From: an uncultured Bacteroidota bacterium | GTDB lineage: Bacteria; Bacteroidota; Bacteroidia; Chitinophagales; Chitinophagaceae | Length of the DNA stretch: 64,000 bases | Assembly (NCBI GenBank): GCA_903906365.1 | Contig: CAIVKC010000051.1 | Location: 20,249-84,248 of the forward strand | Reading direction: 5' to 3' | Shown: positions 37,846-46,158 of the stretch, piece by piece | Layout: each line of letters opens with the position of its first letter | Position numbering within the stretch: position 1 is the first letter of the stretch | Notes under the pieces: model-generated | What the model saw: only the letters and a program-made list of their open reading frames with translations | What the model was told of the DNA's origin: nothing | Database searches by the model: none | Position numbers and translations under genes: made by a program

Positions 37846-39549
37846 TCATTCCATTTTGTGTGTGGTTACGTAAAAATTGGGATCGGCAACAAGGGTTACC
37901 TGCCCCGGGTCTGCTGTTTTAAGGGGGAGGGTCTTCCACTGCTGAACCGGTTCCAGCCAATATACGTCCGCTCCCACCTTCACTTTCAGGGGCATATCGA
38001 AACCAGGCACACAACTGGCCCAACGATATTGAAGTGAAGTTCCTTTGACCTGATATTGCAGATCAGGAATCAGGGTGGTGCGCAGGTATTGGTCAAAAAC
38101 CTTGGACAGATCCCTGCCCCCATGAAGGCTGATGTACCTTTCCACCTGTTCTGAGCTCACCGTCTGATGATAAAAATCCCTGTTTAAACCCCGGAGTACC
38201 TGCCTGAATTTTTCATCATCCTGAATGATCTGCCGGATGGTATGCATCATATTGCCGCCCTTGTAATACATGTCCCCCGATCCCTTGTTATTGACGCCGT
38301 AATAACCGATGATGGGCTTATCGTTTCGGATTTTATTACGGGTGCCCAGGCAATAAGCGTTGCCCGCTTCCACACCCGATCGGCAGGTCGTATACAGGGT
38401 TTCGGAATAGTTGGTAATCCCTTCGTGCACCCACATGTCGGCCAGATCGCGGGTGGTGATGTTGTTTCCGAACCATTCATGGCCGCTTTCGTGGACAATA
38501 ATGAAGTCCCAGAGCAGTCCCCATCCCGTCCCCGAGAGATCCTTACCCAGGTATCCGTTGGCAAAATGGTTTCCGTATGCCACGGCACTCTGGTGCTCCA
38601 TGCCCAGGTGGGGGGACTGAACCAGCTTATATCCATCCTCATAAAAAGGGTAGGGCCCCATCCAGTATTCAAAGCAGCGGAGCATGGTATCCACCTGTTT
38701 GAATTGCTGGCGGGCTTTGTCCAGTTCATAATCGAGGACCCAGAAATCACAATCCAATTTGCCCTTCTCTCCTTGATATTCGGAGTGCCAGCCAACATAT
38801 TTACCGATATAGGGGATAATATCATAATTGTTGATGGGGTTCTTCACTTCCCAGCGATAGGTAACCAGGCCATCTCCGCGCGATGTCCTGGATTGCAGCC
38901 TGCCGTTACCTATGGCCGTAAGTGTATCCGGTACGGTTATACTTAAACTGGCCCCGCTGTCGGGCTCATCCCCCTGGTAATCCTTACAGGGATACCAGGC
39001 GCTGGCTCCCAGTCCCTGGCATGCCACGCTCATCCATGGCCGCCCCAATGCATCTTTTGCCCAGATCCAACCGCCTTCCCAGGGGGGATGGACTGCCTCT
39101 ATGGGTTTTCCATGGTAGGAAATTGTCACCGATCGGGTCATACCTTCATGGGACGTGTTTCCGGGCCCACCGGACGCATTGCGGGAAGTGGGCTGAATGT
39201 AGAGATGGTAGACGCCCGAGTCAATGCTCCGGAAAGCCACCTTCTTGCCAAATCCATCTACGATCCGGTCTATAACAAGGGGGGCCATCAGGTCAATTTG
39301 CATGGTCTGGCTGCCGGAGGCGAGGGTTCTGTAGGTAATGGTATTGGAAGCAGAAATGGTCTTTGTGCCATAATCGGGCTGCACACTGATGTCATATCGG
39401 AGGACCTTCCACCAGGTCCTTTGCGGGTTCAGCGACCCCCTGAGGGTGTCGGCATGGCTGAAATGCGGTGCCTGGGTCGCTTCCTGGGCATAACCGCAAA
39501 GGCCCGAGAGGATATACACGCTGAAAAAAACAATGGCTTTGCCTTTCAT
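37846..39549 (-). CDS. Exported M1 family aminopeptidase
   Basis: 567 residues. A signal peptide ends near CGYAQ (residues 18-22). The zinc site is complete: H353-E-S-G-H357 and Glu376 in VHEG, and the exopeptidase motif reads GMEHQ (316-320) where classical M1 enzymes have GAMEN. A Tyr for transition-state binding is likely in the region around 432-440. The protein stops after the catalytic domain with a short beta domain and lacks the long HEAT C-terminus, like the shorter Bacteroidota M1 enzymes. Convergent with the flippase and divergent from the SBP gene. Confidence 0.9.
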   Translation of the reverse strand: MKGKAIVFFSVYILSGLCGYAQEATQAPHFSHADTLRGSLNPQRTWWKVLRYDISVQPDYGTKTISASNTITYRTLASGSQTMQIDLMAPLVIDRIVDGFGKKVAFRSIDSGVYHLYIQPTSRNASGGPGNTSHEGMTRSVTISYHGKPIEAVHPPWEGGWIWAKDALGRPWMSVACQGLGASAWYPCKDYQGDEPDSGASLSITVPDTLTAIGNGRLQSRTSRGDGLVTYRWEVKNPINNYDIIPYIGKYVGWHSEYQGEKGKLDCDFWVLDYELDKARQQFKQVDTMLRCFEYWMGPYPFYEDGYKLVQSPHLGMEHQSAVAYGNHFANGYLGKDLSGTGWGLLWDFIIVHESGHEWFGNNITTRDLADMWVHEGITNYSETLYTTCRSGVEAGNAYCLGTRNKIRNDKPIIGYYGVNNKGSGDMYYKGGNMMHTIRQIIQDDEKFRQVLRGLNRDFYHQTVSSEQVERYISLHGGRDLSKVFDQYLRTTLIPDLQYQVKGTSLQYRWASCVPGFDMPLKVKVGADVYWLEPVQQWKTLPLKTADPGQVTLVADPNFYVTTHKME

Positions 39550-39605
39550 TGGTTACTTTTAAATGACTAAAAAACAGCATGAATATAATAGATAATCCTG
39601 CAAAA

Positions 39606-41225
39606 ATGATGATAAAATACATGCACGGTTGTTTGATTCTTCTGTGGTTGTCTTCCTGCCAAGGACCCGGCTCCGGCAATCACATGGTTTTTCATTATAA
39701 CGAGTCCTTTGGGATCGCCACCCTGGACCCTGCATTTGCTAAGAACCAGTCGGTCATGTGGGTGATACACCAGGTATATAATACCCTGGTGGAAACCGGT
39801 CCGGACCTGCAGATCCGGCCTTCCCTGGCCCGCAGTTGGGACATTTCCGCCGACAGAAAACAATATATCTTTCACCTGCGCCGTGATGTGTTCTTTCAGG
39901 ATAATGAGGTCTTCCCCCGGGGGATTGGCCGCAGGATGAACGCCTATGACGTGGAATACAGTTTAAACAGAATCCGTGATCCCCGGACAGCGAGCAGCGG
40001 GGCCTGGATATTCAACGGGCGGGTAGATAGCTCAGAGGGTTTCCGGGCCCTGGATGACAGTACTTTCCGGGTGAGACTTATCAAACCTTTTAACCCCATG
40101 CTGGGCCTGATGAGCATGGAATACTGTTCGGTGGTGGCTCGCGAGGCAGTGGAAAAATACGGCAAAGATTTCCGGAGCCATCCCTGCGGGACCGGTCCTT
40201 TCCGTTTGAAATCCTGGGAAGAGGGCCAGGCACTCATCCTGCTCAGGAACGCTCATTATTTTGAAAAGGACAGCCTGGGAGCATCCCTGCCTTATCTGGA
40301 TGCCGTCCAGATCAGTTTCTATGATAATAAGGCTACGGAGTTCCTGGCCTTCCAGCAGGGTGAACTGGATTTCATCAATGACATTGACCCTTCCTTCAAA
40401 GACGAGGTACTTACCAAGACGGGCCACCTGAAAAGACCCTGGCAGGACAGGATCGTACTATCCAAACATCCCTATCTCAATACCGAATACCTGGGCATAC
40501 TGGTGGATACCTCCAGTGAATTGCTCCGGAATTCCCCGCTACGTTACAGGCAGGTCAGGCAGGCCATTAATTATGGTTTTGACCGCATGAAGATGATGAC
40601 CTACCTGCGTAATTCCATCGGTCTGGCGGCACAAAATGGTTTTATTCCGGCCGGCCTGCCCGGATTTGATTCAGCGCTGGTCAAGGGTTATCATTACGAT
40701 CCTTTGAAGGCAAGGCAGCTGCTGGCGGACGCGGGGTTTCCGGATGGAAAGGGACTTTCCCCCATCAAACTTCTTACCATTGCCATATATGCGGATTTTG
40801 CGGGATTTATCGCCAAGGAATTGGACGAACTGGGCATAAAAGTGGAAGTAGATGTGGTCCCCAAAAGCCTGTTGCTGGAAGAAACGGCCCGAAGTCAGGC
40901 TTTGTTTTTCAGGGGCAGCTGGATTGCCGATTACCCGGATGCCGAAAATTACTTGAGTGTTTTTTATTCAAAAAATCCGGCTCCGCCCAATTATACCCGC
41001 TACGCCAACCCGGTCTTTGACGGATTATATGAAAAGGCCCTGCAGGAAAATTCCGATTCCCTGCGGTATAAACTCTACCAGCAGATGGACCGGCTGATCA
41101 TTGCCGACGCTCCGGTAGTGCCGCTCTGGTACGATGAGGTGATTCGCCTGGTCAGCCCGCGGGTTAGCGGTTTTGAGCCAAACAGCCTGAACCTGCTGGA
41201 ATTAAGAAAGGTCCGGATCAGGTGA
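39606..41225 (+). CDS. Peptide-type ABC transporter substrate-binding lipoprotein (SBP_bac_5)
   Basis: 539 residues from ATG 39606, which places a clean lipobox, LSSC, with Cys18 of the precursor; an upstream in-frame ATG at 39579 would put Cys at 27. The fold is that of DppA/OppA: near residue 40 TLDPAFAKNQSVMWVIHQVY, YSLNRIRDPR, GTGPFRLKSW and GLPGFD. It would bind oligopeptides or similar in the periplasm, but no permease or ATPase gene is beside it. A terminator stem overlaps its last codons. Confidence 0.88.
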   Translation: MMIKYMHGCLILLWLSSCQGPGSGNHMVFHYNESFGIATLDPAFAKNQSVMWVIHQVYNTLVETGPDLQIRPSLARSWDISADRKQYIFHLRRDVFFQDNEVFPRGIGRRMNAYDVEYSLNRIRDPRTASSGAWIFNGRVDSSEGFRALDDSTFRVRLIKPFNPMLGLMSMEYCSVVAREAVEKYGKDFRSHPCGTGPFRLKSWEEGQALILLRNAHYFEKDSLGASLPYLDAVQISFYDNKATEFLAFQQGELDFINDIDPSFKDEVLTKTGHLKRPWQDRIVLSKHPYLNTEYLGILVDTSSELLRNSPLRYRQVRQAINYGFDRMKMMTYLRNSIGLAAQNGFIPAGLPGFDSALVKGYHYDPLKARQLLADAGFPDGKGLSPIKLLTIAIYADFAGFIAKELDELGIKVEVDVVPKSLLLEETARSQALFFRGSWIADYPDAENYLSVFYSKNPAPPNYTRYANPVFDGLYEKALQENSDSLRYKLYQQMDRLIIADAPVVPLWYDEVIRLVSPRVSGFEPNSLNLLELRKVRIR

Positions 41226-41251
41226 CATTCACCGGATCCGGACCTTTTTTT
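41210..41251 (+). terminator. Terminator overlapping the end of the SBP gene
   Basis: GGTCCGGATC (41210-41219, inside the last codons) pairs with GATCCGGACC (41235-41244), followed by seven Ts. The hairpin loop contains the stop codon. Confidence 0.82.
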
Positions 41252-41264
41252 GGCAGGAGGTTGA

Positions 41265-44200
41265 TTATTTGGCCTGATCAAGGGGTTTATAGTCCTTAAA
41301 CAGTTTCACCGGTGCTGCTTCCACCAGATTGCGGTAATTTTTCCATTTGCCTTCGTAGAACTCGTTGACCTTCACGCTGAGGGCCTTGACCTGTTCATCG
41401 GCTTCCCTGTAAAGCCTTTCCTCCTGTTCTCCGGGTATGGTGTTTTTACCCAGGACATTATTTCTGGCCTCTCCGATGCGATTGTTGACGGTATACTGGG
41501 GCGGTGTGCCATAGCCTTGTTTTTCCTGTGGCTTTCCGGATATCTCTTCCCTGAACCCCTTGATGGTTTCCTGCAGTTTCCTGGCGGTTTTTCTGAGCGT
41601 ATCCGCTTTTAGGGAATCCATCATTTTCAGGTTTTCATTTACATGGGCAATAACCTCCTCTGATTCATTGAAACGCTCCAGTATATCATTGACGCGGAGG
41701 GTCAGTCTATTGAGCCGGTTGTTGAATGCCTTTCTGGCATCGCGTATCTCCCTGCTTAAGGGCGAACGTGGATCATCATTTACCTGTACCCAGAGGGAAT
41801 CCTTTTCGTGACCTGCCTCAATGACCACTTTGTACATGCCCGGGTTCACGGGGAGTCCGCCCGGTTCTTCGGCAGACTCACCCCTTCTGCGGCCGGAGCG
41901 GCCTGCGGTGCGGATGCCTTTTTCCTCCAGTCCCCAGAAGAATCGGTTAAAACCCGTATCGGCCTTGATTTTTAATTGGCGTATCTGTTCATTGGCGGCA
42001 TCGAATATTTTGGCATAGGCACTGTCGGGAATTTTTGATTTACCCGTATCGGCCGTTGTCTTGTTAAGCAGGAAACTAATAGAGGCGCCCGGCTTCCTGT
42101 TCTCCCCCTCATAGGTTCCCCAAATGGAGTATTCAATACCCGAAGGATTGTTGAACCTGGCCTCATAGGCCGGCGGGGCCTCAAAGGAAATGAGCTTGCG
42201 GGAAGGAAGCACCCCCAGGTTGGAGGCAAGTTTACGAAGGGGCCGGATATCATCGAGTACCCAGAGTGCCCGGCCAAAAGTGGCAATGACCAGGTCCGCT
42301 TCGCGTTCCTGGATGGCAAAATCATAGGTTGAAACGGAAGGGTAGCCGTTTTTGAACTGCTGGAAACTCCTGCCTGCGTCAAAGCTGATCCAAAGGCCCT
42401 GTTCCGTACCGACAAAGACCAGATTGGGTTCCACCGGATCTTCTATGATGCACAGGGCATAGCCTGTTACTTTCTTCTCGTCCACCAGCCTGGTCCAGGT
42501 ATTGCCAAAATCAGTGGATTTGAAAATATAGGGCTTGAAATCTCCCCTGCGGTAATCATTGCAAACCACAAAAACTTCCCCCGGATGGAAGCGGGAAGCC
42601 CGTATCTGCGGGATCCAGCATCCTACGGGCATGCCAGGAATCTTTCCCCGAAAATTTGTCCATGTTTTCCCTCCGTCCCGGGTGAGCTGCAGGTTGCCAT
42701 CATCGGTGGATGCCCAGATGACACCTTTTTGCTTGGGTGAGGGTTCAATGGCCAGTATCGTGCAATAGTTCTCCGCCCCGGTGATATCGATGGAAAGGCC
42801 GCCATTACTGCTCTGGTCGATCTTGGCGGAATCATGGGTGGTCATATCCGGGGAGATGATTTCCCAGGAAGCTCCCTTGTTGGTACTCCGGTTGACAAAC
42901 TGGCTCCCGTAATAGATGGTGCTTTTGTCAAAGGGATCCTGCGCTATGGCTGCATTCCAGTTGAATCGCTGATGTATGAGGGGGGAGGGATCGGGTGGTT
43001 TGATTTGCCATTGTTCTCCGGTATTGATATTGTAGCGGCCAAGTTCGCCGCCCTGGCTCATGGAATATACCCAGTCTGCATTATCGGGATCGGACATCAC
43101 ATCAAATCCGTCTCCGCCGCCCACTTCTGCCCAGTAGGCATTCCGTAGTCCGGAATTGATCCAAACATAGGCCGGTCCGTGCCAGCTGCCGTTATCCTGC
43201 AGTCCGCCCATGACATGGTAGGGAATGCTGTTATCGGTGTTGATGTGGTAGAACTGTCCCAGCGGCAGCTTTTCATCAAACTGCCAGGTTCTGCCCCTGT
43301 CATGGGAAATGGCCAAACCTCCGTCATTGCCATCGAGGATAAAATCCGGGTTGACGGGGTTGATCCAGAAAGCATGATGGTCCGGGTGGATGCCGCTGTA
43401 AGGAATGACGGTCTTAAATGTCCTGCCGCCATCTTCACTCATGGTTATGGTCTGGTTGATATTGTAAAGCCGGTTTTCATTGTTGGGGTCAACGCGGATG
43501 TCCTGGAAATAAAAGGCCCTGGTGGTTACCACAGAAGGGTCACTGTTGACCAATTCCCATTTTTGCCCGCCGTCGTCTGAAGCATATAGTCCGTTTTTTT
43601 TCGCCTCAATCAGGGCGTATACCCGGTTGGGGTCGGATTTGCAGATCGTCAGGCCAATTCTGCCATAGACGCTGTCGGGCAGCCCTTCCGGCTTACCCAG
43701 TTTACGGAAATTTTTTCCGCCGTCATAGGTCACATAAAGCCCGCTGCCTTCGCCCCCGCTGTGAAAACTCCAGGGTGTGCGGCGGTGCTGCCACATGGCC
43801 ACCAATAATTTATTGGGGTTGGTGGGGTCCATGACCATATCCCCTACACCACTGGTATCATTGGTATGAAGCAGGAGTTTCCAGGTTTCGCCGCCGTCGG
43901 TAGATTTATAGACCCCTCTTTCTCCATGCTCAGCATAGGGGTTACCGATAGCACCGGCGTAGATGACATCCGGATTATTGGGGTCCAGGATGATACGGTG
44001 GATATTGCGGGTCTTTTGCAGTCCCATGCATTTCCAGGTCTTCCCTCCGTCCATGGACTTATAAATGCCTTCCCCCAGGCTGACTGAATTTCGTGGATTT
44101 CCTTCCCCAGTGCCGATCCAAACCACCGAAGGGTTACTCTGGCAGATGGCTACCGACCCGATGTTCTGAATGGGTTGTTCCTCAAATACCGGTTTCCAGG

Positions 44201-44429
44201 AGGCACCCCCGTTTTCTGTCTTCCATACCCCTCCGCTGGCACTGGCTACATAAATGATCTCGGGATGGTTATGCACGGCATCGATGGCGGTGATGCGTCC
44301 GCTCATGCCGGCTGGCCCGATATTTCTGGGTTTGTAATTCTTTAATGTCTTGGAGATATCCACCTGCTGGGCAGTCAGACTTGAACAAAGACAAAACAGG
44401 ATCCATGAAAACGGGAACAATTTTCTCAT
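41265..44429 (-). CDS. Large exported Asp-box (BNR/sortilin-like) repeat protein
   Basis: 1054 residues. A signal peptide ends near SLTAQ (about 21). About eleven Asp-box units, of the form S/T-x-D-x-G-x-x-W/F, occur through residues 70-720 (TENGGASW, SMDGGKTW, STDGGETW, TYDGGKNF, SDDGGQKW, SEDGGRTF, SHDRGRTW, STNKGASW, TRDGGKTW, STDFGNTW, SFDAGRSF), giving two stacked beta-propellers like the VPS10/sortilin fold and family members annotated as glycosyl hydrolases. The C-terminal 250 residues hold Lys/Glu-rich helices. Enzyme activity is uncertain. Convergent with the SBP gene. Confidence 0.85.
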   Translation of the reverse strand: MRKLFPFSWILFCLCSSLTAQQVDISKTLKNYKPRNIGPAGMSGRITAIDAVHNHPEIIYVASASGGVWKTENGGASWKPVFEEQPIQNIGSVAICQSNPSVVWIGTGEGNPRNSVSLGEGIYKSMDGGKTWKCMGLQKTRNIHRIILDPNNPDVIYAGAIGNPYAEHGERGVYKSTDGGETWKLLLHTNDTSGVGDMVMDPTNPNKLLVAMWQHRRTPWSFHSGGEGSGLYVTYDGGKNFRKLGKPEGLPDSVYGRIGLTICKSDPNRVYALIEAKKNGLYASDDGGQKWELVNSDPSVVTTRAFYFQDIRVDPNNENRLYNINQTITMSEDGGRTFKTVIPYSGIHPDHHAFWINPVNPDFILDGNDGGLAISHDRGRTWQFDEKLPLGQFYHINTDNSIPYHVMGGLQDNGSWHGPAYVWINSGLRNAYWAEVGGGDGFDVMSDPDNADWVYSMSQGGELGRYNINTGEQWQIKPPDPSPLIHQRFNWNAAIAQDPFDKSTIYYGSQFVNRSTNKGASWEIISPDMTTHDSAKIDQSSNGGLSIDITGAENYCTILAIEPSPKQKGVIWASTDDGNLQLTRDGGKTWTNFRGKIPGMPVGCWIPQIRASRFHPGEVFVVCNDYRRGDFKPYIFKSTDFGNTWTRLVDEKKVTGYALCIIEDPVEPNLVFVGTEQGLWISFDAGRSFQQFKNGYPSVSTYDFAIQEREADLVIATFGRALWVLDDIRPLRKLASNLGVLPSRKLISFEAPPAYEARFNNPSGIEYSIWGTYEGENRKPGASISFLLNKTTADTGKSKIPDSAYAKIFDAANEQIRQLKIKADTGFNRFFWGLEEKGIRTAGRSGRRRGESAEEPGGLPVNPGMYKVVIEAGHEKDSLWVQVNDDPRSPLSREIRDARKAFNNRLNRLTLRVNDILERFNESEEVIAHVNENLKMMDSLKADTLRKTARKLQETIKGFREEISGKPQEKQGYGTPPQYTVNNRIGEARNNVLGKNTIPGEQEERLYREADEQVKALSVKVNEFYEGKWKNYRNLVEAAPVKLFKDYKPLDQAK

Positions 44430-44883
44430 AATGGTGGTTATTGGTTTGGTTGCTGAAGACGGGGTAAGTTAATTACTTTTTCAGGAAAATCGGCTCCCTT
44501 CCAAAGAGTATCCCATTATAAAACCTCCGGACCCTTTATTCCCGGGGTAATTTACCCCGGGAACTAGTTGATCAGGCCGGCCAGCGGACAAAGGGAAGGA
44601 ATCTTATGATGGCTCAAAGTTCTGTCAGATGCTCCTGGCGCCTCTCGGAACAACAGGCCCCGTTTGGTTGCACGACCACGCGGAGGGCCAATCAAAAAAA
44701 AGCCACCCCTCAGGCAGGCAGGCAGTTTCTATGCTGGGTCCTGTCAGATGGTTGGTCAATGACCATGCTCATAGGTTGCAAAAAGGGGAAAAGCAAATAC
44801 TAAAATCATGGGAAGTTTGACCCATAACCATACATTCCTGCAGGGATACGCTGACAAGGCATCAGGGAGTCCGGGATGGAACC
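44430..44883. other. Intergenic region without a recognisable gene
   Basis: About 450 nt between the start of the Asp-box gene and the terminator before msrA. Two short overlapping ORFs near 44606-44820 are low-complexity, lack domain features and are judged spurious. The promoter of the Asp-box gene presumably lies here, but no convincing CAAAnnTA on the plus strand was seen. Confidence 0.4.
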
Positions 44884-44923
44884 AAACTAAAAAACCCCTT
44901 CTTTAAGGGGTTTTTTAGTTTGC
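44882..44923. terminator. Strong 17-bp bidirectional terminator by msrA
   Basis: AAACTAAAAAACCCCTT (44884-44900) and its exact complement (44905-44921) flank a CTTT loop. Poly-A precedes and poly-T follows the GC core, so it can work on both strands; it ends msrA transcripts (stop at 44943). Confidence 0.9.
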
Positions 44924-44942
44924 CGGTAAACGCATATCCGGT

Positions 44943-45602
44943 TTAAGGCTTGCTTTTCAGTTTATCTTTGAAGACCTTTTCAAATTTCTCCACCTTGGGA
45001 CGAATAACCAGCGAGCAGTAAGGCTGGGAACCATGGGTCCTGTAGTAATCCTGGTGGTAGTTCTCTGCGGAATAGAAACGGGTGAAGGGTGTGATTTCCG
45101 TAACGATCGGGTTGCTGTATGCCCCGCTTTTATTGAGTTCGGCTTTATAATGTTCTGCCTTCTGCCTTTGTTCCTCATTATGGTAGAAAATGGCACTCCG
45201 GTACTGGGTCCCCACATCGTTACCCTGGCGGTTAAGGGTAGTGGGATCATGGGCTTCCCAGAAAACTTCCAGTAATTCGTCAAAACTGATCACCTTGGGA
45301 TCATAGATAATTTGCAGGCATTCGGCATGACCGGTCGTGCCGGTGCAGACCTCTTCATAAGAGGGGTTGGCTACATGGCCACCGGAATAGCCGGAGGTGG
45401 CCTTGAGAACACCCTTCAATTCCTGGAATACGGCTTCTGTACACCAAAAGCAGCCGGTGGCAAAAGTTGCCGTATCGGTCTTAAGTCCTTGGGGAATGTT
45501 AACTTCATTCATATTTGGATGGGGTTGATTGGTTGATTCTGCGCAGGAAACCGTGAAAAGGGCCAGCGATGTAAGGATAGAAAAAAAACTCATAGATTTC
45601 AT
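44943..45602 (-). CDS. msrA: Peptide methionine-S-sulfoxide reductase, lipoprotein form
   Basis: 219 residues. Reduces methionine S-sulfoxide in proteins. The catalytic site GCFWC is at 50-54 with Cys51, and the C-terminal half has YHQDYYRTHG typical of MsrA. The N-terminus MKSMSFFSILTSLALFTVSC is a lipoprotein signal with Cys20, so this is an exported, envelope-anchored MsrA instead of the cytosolic enzyme. No fused MsrB domain. A neighbouring msrB is not seen. Ended by the strong terminator. Confidence 0.94.
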   Translation of the reverse strand: MKSMSFFSILTSLALFTVSCAESTNQPHPNMNEVNIPQGLKTDTATFATGCFWCTEAVFQELKGVLKATSGYSGGHVANPSYEEVCTGTTGHAECLQIIYDPKVISFDELLEVFWEAHDPTTLNRQGNDVGTQYRSAIFYHNEEQRQKAEHYKAELNKSGAYSNPIVTEITPFTRFYSAENYHQDYYRTHGSQPYCSLVIRPKVEKFEKVFKDKLKSKP

Positions 45603-45851
45603 ATTAATGTTTAATAATTTTAATAAATATCTACGTGCAAGGTACCTTGAAGGGATGCAGGTTTTTGTAAGCTATATGACAAATGAATGGTTTTAAATGT
45701 TTATTAACAGGTGCCCATCAAGGGATTTTCTTTTTTCTAAGACCATGGGCCGCCTGCAAATCACTTTTTGGTATATGCCGCTTTAATTATCTATCTTTAA
45801 TACAATCCTGAAGCGTAATTTAATGAATTGTAATGTGTAAAACCACCAGCC

Positions 45852-46049
45852 ATGAATAACAGGGATAAGGGCATCGGGTATTTCATTTTAGGACTTTACA
45901 GCCTGATGGTAAGTTGGTATTATAACCATTCTATTGTTTTACTGATCATCCACTATATTTTCTGGCCCATCTACCTGCTCTATGAGCTCCTTACTGGCCA
46001 TCTTTCCCATGATATGTGGAAAAATATTCCCATGTCTTATTTCAAATAG
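45852..46049 (+). CDS. Small membrane protein of unknown function
   Basis: 65 residues with two hydrophobic segments (about 9-25 and 27-44) and a charged end, GHLSHDMWKNIPMSYFK. The conserved-looking end is similar to what I recall from other Bacteroidota small membrane proteins, so it is probably real. No signal cleavage motif; likely inner membrane. It is single, 109 nt before mutS2. Confidence 0.6.
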   Translation: MNNRDKGIGYFILGLYSLMVSWYYNHSIVLLIIHYIFWPIYLLYELLTGHLSHDMWKNIPMSYFK

Positions 46050-46109
46050 GTTCCACAGACCTGTTGGCCGGCTTGCCTGGCCACTCATGTGTTAAACCAT
46101 AATTCCACT

Positions 46110-46117
46110 TACCTTTG
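46110..46117 (+). promoter_or_regulatory. -7 box of the mutS2 promoter
   Basis: TACCTTTG, identical to the rpsL, fusA and rpsJ boxes, lies 41 nt before the mutS2 start; no good TTTG at -33. Confidence 0.55.
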
Positions 46118-46158
46118 CAGGCTAAAAAACAGCCGGTCGCTGCGTATTTGAATATATC

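Noticed and set aside
44606..44820. Short plus-strand frames before msrA
   Set aside because: Low-complexity sequence, no start context or domain, overlapping in two frames.
45638..45649. Palindrome CAAGGTACCTTG upstream of msrA
   Set aside because: A perfect 12-bp palindrome that could be a site, but it is short, single and expected by chance in a 64-kb window.
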